Origin: Deltaproteobacteria bacterium
GTDB taxonomy: Bacteria; Myxococcota_A; Polyangia; Polyangiales; Houyiibacteriaceae
Assembly: GCA_017644045.1 (NCBI GenBank)
Contig: JAEPMI010000003.1
Span: forward strand, 186,001 to 250,000
Reading direction: 5' to 3'
Length of the DNA: 64,000 bases
Shown here: positions 55,381 through 64,000 of the stretch, piece by piece
How positions within the stretch are numbered: the first letter of the stretch is position 1
How the letters are laid out: every line of letters begins with the position of its first letter
Translations under genes and position numbers: made by a program
The notes under the pieces: generated by a model
What the model was told of the DNA's origin: nothing
Databases searched by the model: none
The model's input: only the letters and a program-made list of their open reading frames with translations

Positions 55381-56646
55381 CCGGTGGCCGGTGTCGCCGA
55401 TCTCGTCGAGATCCAGGTAGACCTCGTAGCCGAACTCGAGCCCACCGAGCGCGAGGCGGAGACCGGCGGTCGGCCGGTATCGCCAGTCGTCGACCTCGAC
55501 GGTGTTCCTCACCTCTTCGAGCTCGCAGGTGTCCATGCGGAGATCGCAGGTCGGGTCCGCGAGGCCGACGCTGGTCGTGCGGATCTCGGACTTGTCGTAG
55601 GTGAACGAGAAGCCGATGTGCGGCGTCAGCGTGCCGGAGCTACCGCCCGGGAACGCGACCCGGATCCGGTAGCCGACCGAGAGCGTGCCCACCAGCAGGC
55701 TGCGCTTCACCCGCTGGGCCACGGCGCCGTTGTCGGTGTTGAAGTAGCCGCCGAGCTCGACCCCGATGATCAGCTTGTCGAGAATGTCGATCGAGAAGAT
55801 GCCGGCCGCGCCGAAGAGGCGGTCACCGGAGTCCCACACGGCACCGGCGCTGAGGCCGAAGCCGGGATACGCGGTCTGCCGCACGTCGTCGGCGGTCGGC
55901 TCGATGCCTTCGACGGTCTCGGCGATGGGGCCGATGGGCTCGGAGGGAGCCACACCACGATCCGAGCCTTCGCCGAGCACCGCGATCACGCGGCCGTCGC
56001 CGTCGACGAGGGGCGCGCCCTCGCTCCCGCTCGGGTGCGGGACGTCGGACTGCAAGGCCTCACCGTCGGCGAACGCGACGGTGCCCGAGGTGACGATCGG
56101 TTGGGTCGCGCCGCTCGGAGCGCTCACCGCGTAGACGGTCTCGCCGAGCGCGGGGATGTCGGTGCGTACCTCGAGCGGCTCGAGGCCGATGTCGTCGTCC
56201 AGGAGGAAGACGGCCACGTCGCCGCCGGTGGTCACGCTGCGGGCGCTGGTGCTCTGGCCGTCGAGGCTGTCGACGGTGATGTCGCGGCGGCACCGTCGGG
56301 CGTCACTCGCGGCGACCACCTTGGTGCCATCGCCCATCGCGAAGCCGATGCTCCAGCGCGCGCCCTGGCAGCGCACGACCGCGAGCGACGGGCGGACTCG
56401 CTCGGCGATCATGGCCGCGCCGGAGGTGCTCGGCGGCGGGGTCGGAATGGTCCGCGGGACCACGGTCGAGGGCTCCTCGACCGTCTCTTCGACCGCTTCT
56501 TCGTCCGTGCCTTCGTCCGAGACCGGCTCTTCTTCGGTCGCCTCATCGCTCGCGTCCTGAGCGGCGCCGGGGTTGGCGATGCCGAGGAGAATGGAGAGCA
56601 GGGTGGCCCATCGGAGGCCGGCGGAGAGACTCGTGCGAGTGAGCAT
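55357..56646 (-). CDS. degenerate trypsin-like protein with C-terminal barrel domain
   Basis: 429 aa from ATG 56646 (an ATG at 56658 adds four residues). Signal peptide about 1-29, then an acidic Glu-rich region 30-65. Residues about 80-250 have the fold of a HtrA-type protease, but the catalytic His position (VVAASDARRC for VVTAAH) is Asp and the Ser motif is GSEGAPL for GNSGGPL, so it is predicted inactive. The Asp of DVAVFLLDD is kept. The last 180 residues look like an outer-membrane barrel ending in IGFRF. Such pseudo-protease/barrel fusion is unusual. Confidence 0.75.
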   Translation of the reverse strand: MLTRTSLSAGLRWATLLSILLGIANPGAAQDASDEATEEEPVSDEGTDEEAVEETVEEPSTVVPRTIPTPPPSTSGAAMIAERVRPSLAVVRCQGARWSIGFAMGDGTKVVAASDARRCRRDITVDSLDGQSTSARSVTTGGDVAVFLLDDDIGLEPLEVRTDIPALGETVYAVSAPSGATQPIVTSGTVAFADGEALQSDVPHPSGSEGAPLVDGDGRVIAVLGEGSDRGVAPSEPIGPIAETVEGIEPTADDVRQTAYPGFGLSAGAVWDSGDRLFGAAGIFSIDILDKLIIGVELGGYFNTDNGAVAQRVKRSLLVGTLSVGYRIRVAFPGGSSGTLTPHIGFSFTYDKSEIRTTSVGLADPTCDLRMDTCELEEVRNTVEVDDWRYRPTAGLRLALGGLEFGYEVYLDLDEIGDTGHRLHIGFRF

Positions 56647-56699
56647 GGGCCAGAGCATGGAGCCACTCGCCCGATCTGGCTGCCCCCGAGTGCGGATTC

Positions 56700-57785
56700 T
56701 CAGTTCAGGAGCCCGAGCAGCCAGGTGCGCACCCGGCCGCTGGCCGAGACGGGTGCGCTCGTCGCGCCCGAACGGATCGACGTCGGGCACGGCAGGCCGG
56801 TGCTGTCGATGGTCTGCCGCATGACCTCTTCCCCGGAGTGCGCGGCGTAGACGATCACGGTGATTCGCTCGTCCGAGCGGGGAAGGGTGTGCGCCCGTGT
56901 CCCAGGCTCCGGTCGACCGATGATGTCGGTGAGCTGGTAGGGGCCGCACTGCTCGGTGCTGGGCACCACGTCGCGAAGCTCGGCGATGGCCACGTAGCGG
57001 GTCTGCCGCATCGGGAGCGATGCCCCGATGACCTCCATCGTCTCGCCGAAGCGCTCCGGTCGGTAGAGCAGCATCCCGCCCTCGGTGATCGGCTCGAGGT
57101 CCGGGTGCAGCGGGCTCCCGCCCTGGAAGCCGCGGGTCATCTCGTGCAGCGCCTGACCCACCTCGACGGCGACCTCGAAGCGTCCTTCGAGTCGCGCACC
57201 ATCGTTCTCCACGACGACGGGAAGCCCGATGGCGGTCGCGCCCTCGCCGGACGGGATGGCGTCGAGCACGTCGTCGCCGACAGAGAGGTCGAGGCCGACC
57301 ATTCCGCGCGGCCCGACGGCCACGGCTTCTCCCGCGACCTCGAGCGACGCGCCCGGCGTCACCGCCAGCTCGACGTGGATGGTGCCGTCGGCTTGCGTGC
57401 AGTGCTCCAAGAGGCCGAACGTTCCCCGCACGTCGAGATGGACCTCGGCGTCGTCTTCCTTGGTGCACTCGAGCAGCTGCACGTAGGGCTCCGTGCTTCG
57501 GTTCGGCACCGTCAGCGACACTCGGCCGATGGTCTCGCGACCCCCCATCTCCGCGTGGACCTCGATCGTCTGATCGCCCGGTTCGAGCGATGCGTAGGGG
57601 ACCAGGAAGTCGCTGGCCTCGTCCGACCACTCGAAGGACTCGCCCATCACCGTGATCGTGGCCCCGCGCTCGGACGAGATGTGCAGGTTCGCGAGGTCGC
57701 CCCGGCTCGATACCCCCACGTCCAGATAGGGGCCGCTGCATCCTGCGAGAACGACGAGCGAGACGAGGACCAGCGTGCGATGCAT
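56700..57785 (-). CDS. lipoprotein of unknown function
   Basis: 361 aa from ATG 57785. Signal with lipobox LAGC near residue 16. The mature part is beta-rich (tandem Ig-like strands suggested by LEPGDQTIEVHAEMGG and similar). No known family. It lies 53 bases upstream of the pseudo-protease/barrel gene on the same strand and may be its partner. Divergent from the short lipoprotein gene at 57831 with 45 bases between. Confidence 0.65.
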   Translation of the reverse strand: MHRTLVLVSLVVLAGCSGPYLDVGVSSRGDLANLHISSERGATITVMGESFEWSDEASDFLVPYASLEPGDQTIEVHAEMGGRETIGRVSLTVPNRSTEPYVQLLECTKEDDAEVHLDVRGTFGLLEHCTQADGTIHVELAVTPGASLEVAGEAVAVGPRGMVGLDLSVGDDVLDAIPSGEGATAIGLPVVVENDGARLEGRFEVAVEVGQALHEMTRGFQGGSPLHPDLEPITEGGMLLYRPERFGETMEVIGASLPMRQTRYVAIAELRDVVPSTEQCGPYQLTDIIGRPEPGTRAHTLPRSDERITVIVYAAHSGEEVMRQTIDSTGLPCPTSIRSGATSAPVSASGRVRTWLLGLLN

Positions 57786-57830
57786 GCCCCGCCTATAGCC
57801 GACCTGACAACCGCGTGGTACCCCCTTCGG

Positions 57831-58280
57831 GTGCGCCTTCCCATCATCGCCGGCTTCATGCTCTTCGCCTGTGGACCGACGGAGCTCGCCTTCGACGAGA
57901 CTGGCGATCTCGACGCGCGGAACCGGAGCTACGTCGCCGAGAAGCTGGCCATCGCGTGCGACGGTGGCCGACAGATCAGCGCGCCGGCGTTCGAGCCGGG
58001 GAGCCATCCTCCCGTCGCCCTGGTCACGAACTCCGGGAGCGGGGGCATCCCCCGTTGGATGCCCGACAACACCTTCGAGCTCGCGCCGTCGACGTTGTCC
58101 GAGGCGCCCTTGGTCGCGTGCGTGGACCGGTCGTCCGACCCGTCGCGGATTCGCATCGTCGTGGCTCGCACCGGAGAAGTCGTCGCGGAGACCGAGGCGA
58201 GCACTCCGTCGTACGCGAGTCACGACGACAAGAAGACCGCCGTGCGCACGGCGGTCCAAGCAGCAGTCGCCGCGCTATGA
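57831..58280 (+). CDS. small lipoprotein of unknown function
   Basis: 149 aa from GTG 57831, where a short signal with lipobox LFAC begins; an upstream ATG at 57783 is less likely. No ribosome-binding site is visible, so the mRNA may be leaderless or the start elsewhere. The body is small and mixed, with one TNSGSGG segment and four Cys. No family recognised. Convergent with the esterase gene (4-base gap). Confidence 0.6.
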   Translation: MRLPIIAGFMLFACGPTELAFDETGDLDARNRSYVAEKLAIACDGGRQISAPAFEPGSHPPVALVTNSGSGGIPRWMPDNTFELAPSTLSEAPLVACVDRSSDPSRIRIVVARTGEVVAETEASTPSYASHDDKKTAVRTAVQAAVAAL

Positions 58281-58284
58281 CCGG

Positions 58285-59244
58285 CTAGCTCGTGTGCGAG
58301 CGCAGGTGCGCGGCGAGCTCGCGCACCGCGTCGCCGTGGTGAGGCATGTGCGGCATCAGCATGAAGGCGTGAATGCTGTCCGGGAAGACGGTGAGGGTGG
58401 CCTCGGTACCGGCGGCGACGGCTCGCTCGTGGAGCGTTCGAGAGTCGTCCAGGAGGGTCTCGGCTTCGCCCGCCTGGATCAGCAATGGCGGGAGGCCGCT
58501 CAGATCCGCGAGCACCGGTGAGAGCAACGGATCGGATCGGTCGACGCCGCCCGCGTACTGCTTCGCGTAGCTGCGGAGCACGTGGCGGGGAACGAAGTCG
58601 AAGCGGTCGTTGGTGACGAGCGTCCCGCCGCTGAGCGTCAGGTCGACCCAGGGCGAGAGCACGGCCGCAGCGCCGGGCATCGGGAGGTCACGGTCGCGCA
58701 GTGAGAGAAGGGTGGCCATGGTCAGACCGCCGCCGGCCGACTCGCCGGCGATCGCCGCGCGCTTCGGGTCCACGCCCTGGTCGAGCAGCCAACGCCAGGT
58801 CGCGACCGCGTCCTCGAGGCCGGCGGGGAAGGGGTGCTCGGGCGCGAGGCGGTAGTCGATCAAGAGGGTCCGCATCCCGGCCGCAGCCGCGAAGCGCGAC
58901 ACGGCGTGGCGATGCGAGTCGATCGACCCGAGGAGGTAGCCGCCACCGTGCAGGTAGACGAGCACCCGGTCGTGGTCCGCACCCTCCGGCGTCAGCCAGG
59001 CCGCGCCGACCGAGCCGATCTGGAAGCGTTCGAACTCGACGCCACGCGGCGGCTTCGCGGGGACCATCGAGCCGAGCGCCTTTCGCTGCCAGTCGAGCGG
59101 GATCCACAGCGAGCGCCGCGAGTAGTGGTGCAGGAAGCGGCTGTAGGCCTCGGTCTCCGGCGACCAGCTTCGCCGGAGCGGGCCGCGCATGCGACGGCGC
59201 AGCTTCGTGGCGCGGAGGATCGTTCGCCCAACGATGGGATGCAT
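58285..59244 (-). CDS. alpha/beta hydrolase, hormone-sensitive-lipase family
   Basis: 319 aa. Motif HGGGYLLG near 99 forms the oxyanion hole; nucleophile elbow GESAGGG near 168; acid from GEAETLLDDS and histidine from SIHAF complete the triad. The family hydrolyses acyl esters, from short p-nitrophenyl esters to plant or bacterial lipids. No signal peptide; intracellular. Close to the convergent lipoprotein gene but no shared function is obvious. Confidence 0.9.
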   Translation of the reverse strand: MHPIVGRTILRATKLRRRMRGPLRRSWSPETEAYSRFLHHYSRRSLWIPLDWQRKALGSMVPAKPPRGVEFERFQIGSVGAAWLTPEGADHDRVLVYLHGGGYLLGSIDSHRHAVSRFAAAAGMRTLLIDYRLAPEHPFPAGLEDAVATWRWLLDQGVDPKRAAIAGESAGGGLTMATLLSLRDRDLPMPGAAAVLSPWVDLTLSGGTLVTNDRFDFVPRHVLRSYAKQYAGGVDRSDPLLSPVLADLSGLPPLLIQAGEAETLLDDSRTLHERAVAAGTEATLTVFPDSIHAFMLMPHMPHHGDAVRELAAHLRSHTS

Positions 59245-59276
59245 GGTCGGAGCATAGCGGCCCGTCGGCCGTCGAA

Positions 59277-60302
59277 CTACGCGATGGGCCGCGGTGGGGA
59301 CGGAGCCGCGGGCGCGTGCTCGGGGAGCCGCGAGATCTCTTCGAGCAGCCGAGCTCTCTCCGACGGCGGCACACGTACGGCCACGTGCGGCACGGGGTGC
59401 GCGTGCCGGGTCGTGTACGGCTGGAGGAGCGCGAACACGGAGGTCGGTCGCCGCGCCAAGCTGTGCTCGCCCGCGGAGATCACGAGCAGGTCGAGATGGT
59501 GCGGGAGGATGGCCGGTTCGCCGCTCAGCGCGTCCCAACCCGCGGCAGCGAGCGGGAAGGTGCCGTTCGACCACACCCGAGGGTGAACGAGGACGGACTG
59601 CATGCCGTGCATCGCGCGCAGATCGTACCCCGCCTGGAGGAAGCGATGCACACCGGCCGCCGCCCAGCTCGGGTCCATCCGAGGCGCTCGAGAACGCTGT
59701 TCCCCGAAGCGGCCGGCCATGCCCACGGGGACCCCACCGAGCGCCTTGCCGAGCTTCTCGGCGCGCGAGCGCATCTTCACCACCAGACCATCCCTCGTGA
59801 ACATCGTTTCGGCCTGCTGGGTCCACAGCTCGGTGCCGGACGGTGCGGCGATGATGCTCGCCGTCCGCACCAGTCGGCCGGACGTGTACGGCTGGTCTCG
59901 CACGCTGACCACCAGCTGAGAGATCTGATCGAAGGACAGGACCGTCGGCTCCGAATGCCTCGACAGGACCAACATCTTTCGCGCGGCTGAATCGATCTCG
60001 AGCGCACCGTCGTGCCCGACCAGGATCCGCCGTGCGGCGGAGTAGAGGCAGAAGAGCCCGATGATGGTGGCCCCACCGACGACCAGGATCTCGACGGGAG
60101 GGATGCTCGACGGGCGCCTCTGCAAGTTGCGGAGGATCGATCCCCACATCAGGCCGGACCACCCGAGGGCGATGACCCCGATGACGATCCGCCAGGTGGG
60201 GTAGCCGAGGAAGTGAAAGGACCGGTGCCGCTTCACGGGCCCGGCGGGCCGCCAGTGGTCGGGAGTGGAGAGCAAGCGCATGGCGCCTCGTACGCCGGCC
60301 AC
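59277..60302 (-). CDS. membrane protein of unknown function
   Basis: 341 aa, GTG start (an ATG at 60281 is a good alternative). Two transmembrane helices at about 36-57 and 69-92, then a 240-residue cytosolic domain with an SFDQISQLVVSV strand typical of PH-like membrane domains and a C-terminal helix rich in Arg/Leu. No catalytic motifs. It lies between the esterase and the GST on the same strand and may be cotranscribed. Confidence 0.65.
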   Translation of the reverse strand: MAGVRGAMRLLSTPDHWRPAGPVKRHRSFHFLGYPTWRIVIGVIALGWSGLMWGSILRNLQRRPSSIPPVEILVVGGATIIGLFCLYSAARRILVGHDGALEIDSAARKMLVLSRHSEPTVLSFDQISQLVVSVRDQPYTSGRLVRTASIIAAPSGTELWTQQAETMFTRDGLVVKMRSRAEKLGKALGGVPVGMAGRFGEQRSRAPRMDPSWAAAGVHRFLQAGYDLRAMHGMQSVLVHPRVWSNGTFPLAAAGWDALSGEPAILPHHLDLLVISAGEHSLARRPTSVFALLQPYTTRHAHPVPHVAVRVPPSERARLLEEISRLPEHAPAAPSPPRPIA

Positions 60303-60390
60303 GCCGGTGCTCTACCCCGCGCTGCCGTCCTGGCGTGAGTCGACCCGATCCTGTCGTCGATGGACGTATGTCCGGTGCCGCCGGACGACC

Positions 60391-61092
60391 TCAGAGCTCG
60401 AACTGCGCGGCGTTCTTCGTGACGCCTTCGGCGACGTCACCCTCGCCGAAGAAGGCCGGACGCGGCTCGGGGAGCTGCAGCGCGCGCTGGATCGCCGGGC
60501 GGGCGTCGAGACGCTCGAACCAGGCCTGCAAGTGCTCCAGCCCTTCGACGGAGACACCCGCCCAATAGTGCGAGCGCGCCCATGGGTAGGTCGCCATGTC
60601 GGCGATCGTGTACTCGTCGCCGATCAGGAAGGGGCCACCCTTGGCGAGCTGGCCGTCGAGGACCTCGAGCAGACGCCGCGACTCGTTCGTGTAGCGCTCG
60701 ATCGCGAGTGGGACGTCGTGGCCCTTGGGGGCGGCGATCCGGCGGAACCACATCGCCTGGCCCATCATCGGGCCCACGCCCGCCATCTGGAAGAAGAGCC
60801 ACTGGAGGGTCTGCGACCGCCGCTTCGGATCCTCGGGGAGGAAGCGGCCGCTCTTCTCGGCGAGATACCAGAGGATCGCGGCCGACTCGAAGACGGCGAA
60901 GTCCCCGTTTCCTCGATCCACGAGCGTCGGGATCCGCCCGTTCGGGTTGAGCTCCAGGTAGTCCGGCGCCTTCTGTTCCTTCCGGTCGAAGCGGACGTAC
61001 GTGAGCGCGTAGGGGAGCTCCGCCTCCTCCAGGAAGATGAGGGGCTTCCAGCCGTTCATGGTGGGCGCGGTGTAGAGATGCAGGTCGGCCAC
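60391..61092 (-). CDS. glutathione S-transferase family protein
   Basis: 233 aa from GTG 61092, which begins the thioredoxin-like fold; an upstream longer reading is less likely. N-terminal region: [31 protein letters not shown] and the [12 protein letters not shown] glutathione-site segment (ES motif). C-terminal all-helical region carries [13 protein letters not shown]. Closest in style to YfcG/YghU-like bacterial GSTs. Function: conjugation or disulfide-bond reductase activity. Confidence 0.9.
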   Translation of the reverse strand: MADLHLYTAPTMNGWKPLIFLEEAELPYALTYVRFDRKEQKAPDYLELNPNGRIPTLVDRGNGDFAVFESAAILWYLAEKSGRFLPEDPKRRSQTLQWLFFQMAGVGPMMGQAMWFRRIAAPKGHDVPLAIERYTNESRRLLEVLDGQLAKGGPFLIGDEYTIADMATYPWARSHYWAGVSVEGLEHLQAWFERLDARPAIQRALQLPEPRPAFFGEGDVAEGVTKNAAQFEL

Positions 61093-61138
61093 GGGCAGTG
61101 GAGTCGGCCGAGAGTGGGTTGCGCTACGCTCCGCGCGC

Positions 61139-61681
61139 ATGAGCTCGGAGCCCTCGGACCGCACGCGCGTGCACGGTCGCATCCACCCGCGGCAGACGCT
61201 CGTGGCGCCAGTCTCCGGGCGGCGCTGCGTGGCTCACCGGGTCTGGGGGCGGGTGGGCAAGAAGAGCTTCGACGAGAGCGTGGTGATGCCCTTCGATCTC
61301 ACGCTGGTGGGCGGGCGCCGAGCCCGCATCGACGAACGCTCGGAGCTGGTGGCGTCCTTTCACGAAGGCGACGGCGAGCTGCGCTACCGGAGCGCGTTCC
61401 TCCATCCGTGGGCGATGCCGCTCTTCGGACGCGTCTTTCGTTCCAGCCGCCTGCCCACACGCCTCGAGGACTTCCTGCGCGGGGTCGGAGTCGAGGAGCC
61501 TGCGGCGGGCGTGCTCCACGAGCTCGCGCTCGAGCCGGGCACGGGGGCCCTGGTCGAAGCACGAATGGAAGAGCCGCGCGCCCGGGGGTACCGAGACGCG
61601 CGGCCCGTGTTCACGCTGAGCGAGTCGGAGGATGGCACCCCGGTGGTCATTCGAAGCCGGGACGCACCACCGGGTACGTAG
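61139..61681 (+). CDS. unknown soluble protein
   Basis: 180 aa from ATG 61139, divergent from the GST gene across 46 bases. The protein is Arg-rich and mixed alpha/beta, with a [14 protein letters not shown] strand and a [13 protein letters not shown] turn; no family recognised. No signal peptide. The following 160 bases hold no gene but contain the hairpin at 61810-61832. Confidence 0.55.
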   Translation: MSSEPSDRTRVHGRIHPRQTLVAPVSGRRCVAHRVWGRVGKKSFDESVVMPFDLTLVGGRRARIDERSELVASFHEGDGELRYRSAFLHPWAMPLFGRVFRSSRLPTRLEDFLRGVGVEEPAAGVLHELALEPGTGALVEARMEEPRARGYRDARPVFTLSESEDGTPVVIRSRDAPPGT

Positions 61682-61809
61682 GCGCCTGGGAAGGGTGTCC
61701 CCGAGAGAGCTGGAGGACGTAGCGCGAAGCGCGAAGACGCACCGAGCGGCTCCGCCGCGAGACCTTCAGGTTTCTGGGGAGACGAGGAGCGATTCACTCG
61801 CGACGAGTC

Positions 61810-61832
61810 GGGGGATTTTCTCGAAATCCCCC
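61810..61832. terminator. 9-bp stem hairpin between convergent genes
   Basis: GGGGGATTT, loop TCTCG, AAATCCCCC: perfect 9-bp stem. It lies 10 bases after the lolA stop (minus strand), where it can end that transcript; it could also act on the plus strand gene that stops at 61681. No long T run. Confidence 0.6.
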
Positions 61833-61841
61833 ACGTGAGAA

Positions 61842-62519
61842 CTAGGTGCCGACGCGGCGGGCGCCCGCCGGCGGGACGAAGCGGAAGGCGGAGGCGCCGA
61901 GGTCGCGGTTGAGGCGCATCGACTGGAGCGTGAGCTGGTTCTGGTTGCCCTCGTGGTCGTCGATGCGGACGCGGTGCACGACGCCGAAGGTGTCGGTGCG
62001 GCCGTCGACGAAGAGGAGGATGCGGCGAACGTTCGGATCCTGGGCGCGTGGTCGGAGCTCGAGCACGTGACCGCGCCAGTTGTAGCGCTCGTTGTCGAGG
62101 AGTCGGACCCGGTAGTCGTCGAGGATGCGCGCGCGACCGGTCAGGAAGGCGAAGCCGCTGTGCAGTCCGTCCTCGGAGACCGGGGTCTTCACGTACTGCC
62201 CGGGGCCGTGGCCATCGGTCGGCTCGTAGGCGACGAGGTTCACGCCATTGGAGACGATGACCTTGCCGTTCGGGGCGTCGTAGTCGAAGCGCATGCGGCC
62301 CGCGTCATCGAAGCGGAGGCGACCCGTGGAGGTCTGCGTGCGCTGATAGATCCGGTGGTGGTAGCGCTGGCTGAAGCGAGCCTCGAGCGTGTCCACCTGG
62401 TCGTAGAAGCCCTGAGCCGCTTCGGCGACCGCCCGAGCGCTCGGCGGCTCGGGCGCGTCGGCGTGCGCGATGGCAGCGACGAGGAAGAGCGAGAGGGCGG
62501 AAAAGATGTGTCGTTTCAT
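61842..62519 (-). CDS. lolA: outer-membrane lipoprotein carrier LolA
   Basis: 225 aa. Signal peptide about 1-20 (AIAHA). The mature part has the LolA pattern: QVDTLEARFSQRYHHRIYQ at the start, GRLRFDDAGRMRFDYDAPNGKVIVSNG in the first strands and later FLTGRARIL and ELRPRAQDPNVRRILLFVD. LolA shuttles lipoproteins from the inner membrane to LolB at the outer membrane in the periplasm. It fits the many lipoprotein genes in this window. A hairpin lies just past its stop. Confidence 0.9.
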   Translation of the reverse strand: MKRHIFSALSLFLVAAIAHADAPEPPSARAVAEAAQGFYDQVDTLEARFSQRYHHRIYQRTQTSTGRLRFDDAGRMRFDYDAPNGKVIVSNGVNLVAYEPTDGHGPGQYVKTPVSEDGLHSGFAFLTGRARILDDYRVRLLDNERYNWRGHVLELRPRAQDPNVRRILLFVDGRTDTFGVVHRVRIDDHEGNQNQLTLQSMRLNRDLGASAFRFVPPAGARRVGT

Positions 62520-62743
62520 GAGTGTCTCCGTGCGGTCGAGCCGTCGGTGGGCAGGGTTGAGACCGGTGACCTGGCCTGCCTATTCACGGACGGGCTAAAT
62601 CTGAAGCTGGGGCTAACGCCTGCTGGGGGCCTGCGTAGGTGAGGAGGTCGCCCTCGCCGGCAGAGCTTTCCTCCCCTCCCCGAGCTCGAACCACCGCCGG
62701 CGCTGGGCGACACTTCTCTCCGCGCCTCGGCTATCGTCGCCGG

Positions 62744-63994
62744 GTGAAGCGTTGGCTCGCCAAGGTGAAGCGGTCCTTCACCGGCTGGTCCGCGCGGCTG
62801 GGGAAGGCGGCGCGGTGGATCGCGGGATTGTCGCTGGGAACGGTCGGGGTGCTCGCGTCCATCTTCCCGTCGGGCGGAGAGGTGTCCGGGTGGCTCAGCC
62901 CGTTGCTCATCGCCTCCTTGGTCGGGTTCATGGTGGCGCCCGTCGTCTGGATCGCCGGATGGGTGGCGAAGGTCCTCGGTCGACGGCGGGACGCCGAGGT
63001 CGCGGTCGTGGACGACGCGCTCGAGCTCGTCTACCCCGATGGCAAGAAGCAGCGCTTCTCCGAGGGGGAGATCGTGTCCGGGATGGTGGTCCCGCTCGTG
63101 CCCATCGAGGAGGACGACCCTGCCGCCGAGCTCTGGGTGCTGCTGACCAACGGCGATGTGCTGCGACTCGAGGTCGGCACACTCGAGGCTGCGGACGAGT
63201 TGCTCGGTGCGTTGGCGCTCGGTCCGGGCCAGCGGCGGCTGGTGTTCGGCTGGCGCCGGATCTTCCAGCGGGTCCTCGCGGCATTCGGAGGCTACTTCGG
63301 CGCCGCGCTGCCGCTGATGTGGCTCGCGATGCAGCTCCAGGGCACCAGGGCCCACACCCCCTTCGCCTTCCTCTGGATGGTCCTTCCCTTCTTCGTCGGC
63401 GGCTGGGCCTCCCGTCGGGTGCGGCGCGAGGTCGTCGCCGGGACCGACGGCGTGGAGGCTCGCATCGGCGGGAAGAAGGTCTCGTTCCGCTTCGCCGACG
63501 TCGACGGGGTGGAGGTGCGCGCGGAAGACGTGACGTTCTCGGTGAACGGCGAGGAGGTCCGGATTCCCCTCGACATGGACGACCGGCGACAGGCGCGCGC
63601 GCTGGCCCATCGACTCGAACGAGCGTGGGAGCACTTCCAAGGGGCGGTGGGCCGGGGCGGCGCCGAGCGCTTCCTGCGCGGCGACCTCTCCCTCGACGAA
63701 TGGAAGGCGAAGCTCGAGCGTCTGCTCGCCGGCGCCTCCACCATGCGCGAGGCTCCCCTGCGCGCGGCGGACGCATGGAAGGTGCTGGAGGATCCCGACG
63801 CGGATCCGGAGGCACGAGCGGGGGCAGCGTTGGCGTTGGCCGCCGCGGGGAGCGACGAGGACCAGCGACGGGTCCGAGTCGCGGTGGAGTCGACCACTCG
63901 CCCCAAAGTCCGCGTGGCCCTCGACGCGGCGCTCGAGGGTGAGCTCGAAGAGGAGCAGCTCGAGGCCGCCCGGGCCGAGCACGCCGCCGATTGA
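62744..63994 (+). CDS. membrane protein with C-terminal helical domain
   Basis: 416 aa from GTG 62744 (the open frame begins at 62639). Two transmembrane helices near 27-47 and 54-78, a middle cytosolic domain of beta character (VAVVDDALELVYPDGKKQRF, PH-like), two more helices near 185-225, then a charged helical C-terminus rich in Arg/Glu/Ala with short-repeat character (DEDQRRVRVAVESTTRPKVRVALDAALEGELEE). Function unknown. The stop is close to the window edge, and the divergent lolA lies 224 bases upstream. Confidence 0.65.
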   Translation: MKRWLAKVKRSFTGWSARLGKAARWIAGLSLGTVGVLASIFPSGGEVSGWLSPLLIASLVGFMVAPVVWIAGWVAKVLGRRRDAEVAVVDDALELVYPDGKKQRFSEGEIVSGMVVPLVPIEEDDPAAELWVLLTNGDVLRLEVGTLEAADELLGALALGPGQRRLVFGWRRIFQRVLAAFGGYFGAALPLMWLAMQLQGTRAHTPFAFLWMVLPFFVGGWASRRVRREVVAGTDGVEARIGGKKVSFRFADVDGVEVRAEDVTFSVNGEEVRIPLDMDDRRQARALAHRLERAWEHFQGAVGRGGAERFLRGDLSLDEWKAKLERLLAGASTMREAPLRAADAWKVLEDPDADPEARAGAALALAAAGSDEDQRRVRVAVESTTRPKVRVALDAALEGELEEEQLEAARAEHAAD

Positions 63995-64000
63995 CGGTCG

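Noticed and set aside
56838-58280. 480-codon reading that joins lipoprotein 57831-58280 with antisense sequence
   Set aside because: Its first 330 codons are antisense to another lipoprotein with a lipobox; the short reading begins at its own lipobox signal.

Overview
This is a very GC-rich, gene-dense bacterial chromosome segment with almost no intergenic space. It probably comes from the Myxococcota, close to the Sandaracinaceae/Polyangiales. That placement is inferred from protein style: several Asp/Cys-rich proteins carrying repeated DCDD metal-binding motifs, two C-termini of MYXO-CTERM type (Cys, transmembrane helix, Arg cluster), a eukaryote-like Ser/Thr kinase, and many secreted or lipoproteins of unknown function. 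No tRNA, rRNA, CRISPR array or mobile element was recognised.

Layout. 1-1.3 kb: a Ser/Thr kinase translationally coupled to a response regulator cut by the window edge. 1.45-8.3 kb: recC-recB without an adjacent recD. 8.5-11.1 kb: small envelope and unknown proteins. 11.1-14.3 kb: malic enzyme (MaeB), divergent from phosphatidylserine synthase. 14.3-18.8 kb: a PilZ protein and a giant DCDD/RCC1 lipoprotein. 18.9-22.7 kb: PP2C phosphatase, a polytopic GT39-like glycosyltransferase and a DPM1-like GT2. 22.8-23.5 kb: an ArsR-type metal sensor with a histidine-rich metal-binding protein. 25.2-28.2 kb: a RavA-ViaA pair (MoxR ATPase plus VWA protein). 29.2-31.6 kb: a multidomain M15-like/DCDD/FG-GAP surface protein. 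31.8-35.7 kb: a membrane protein with a (GSSC)n tail and a nucleotidyltransferase-like protein, divergent from a DUF692 (MNIO) enzyme and its small partner. 35.7-36.6 kb: a matrixin-like protease.

36.6-49.0 kb is the most striking region: one co-directional run of twelve genes, nearly all joined by 4-base start/stop overlaps. In transcription order these are a HAD-like protein, fatty acyl reductase, SDR reductase, polysaccharide-pyruvyl-transferase-like enzyme, enoyl-CoA hydratase, acyl carrier protein, acyl-CoA/AMP ligase, diacylglycerol-kinase-type lipid kinase, PlsC acyltransferase, TetR regulator, parvulin isomerase and HupE-like protein. Together they can activate, carry, modify, reduce, phosphorylate and esterify fatty acyl chains. 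I propose a dispersed, TetR-controlled pathway for an unusual (possibly ether or otherwise reduced) membrane lipid, with a likely operator upstream at 49104-49117.

49.3-64 kb: a tandem pair of DCDD lipoproteins, HIT and GNAT proteins, a degenerate trypsin-like domain fused to a barrel-like region, several lipoproteins, an HSL-type esterase, a glutathione S-transferase, LolA, and a membrane protein at the right edge.
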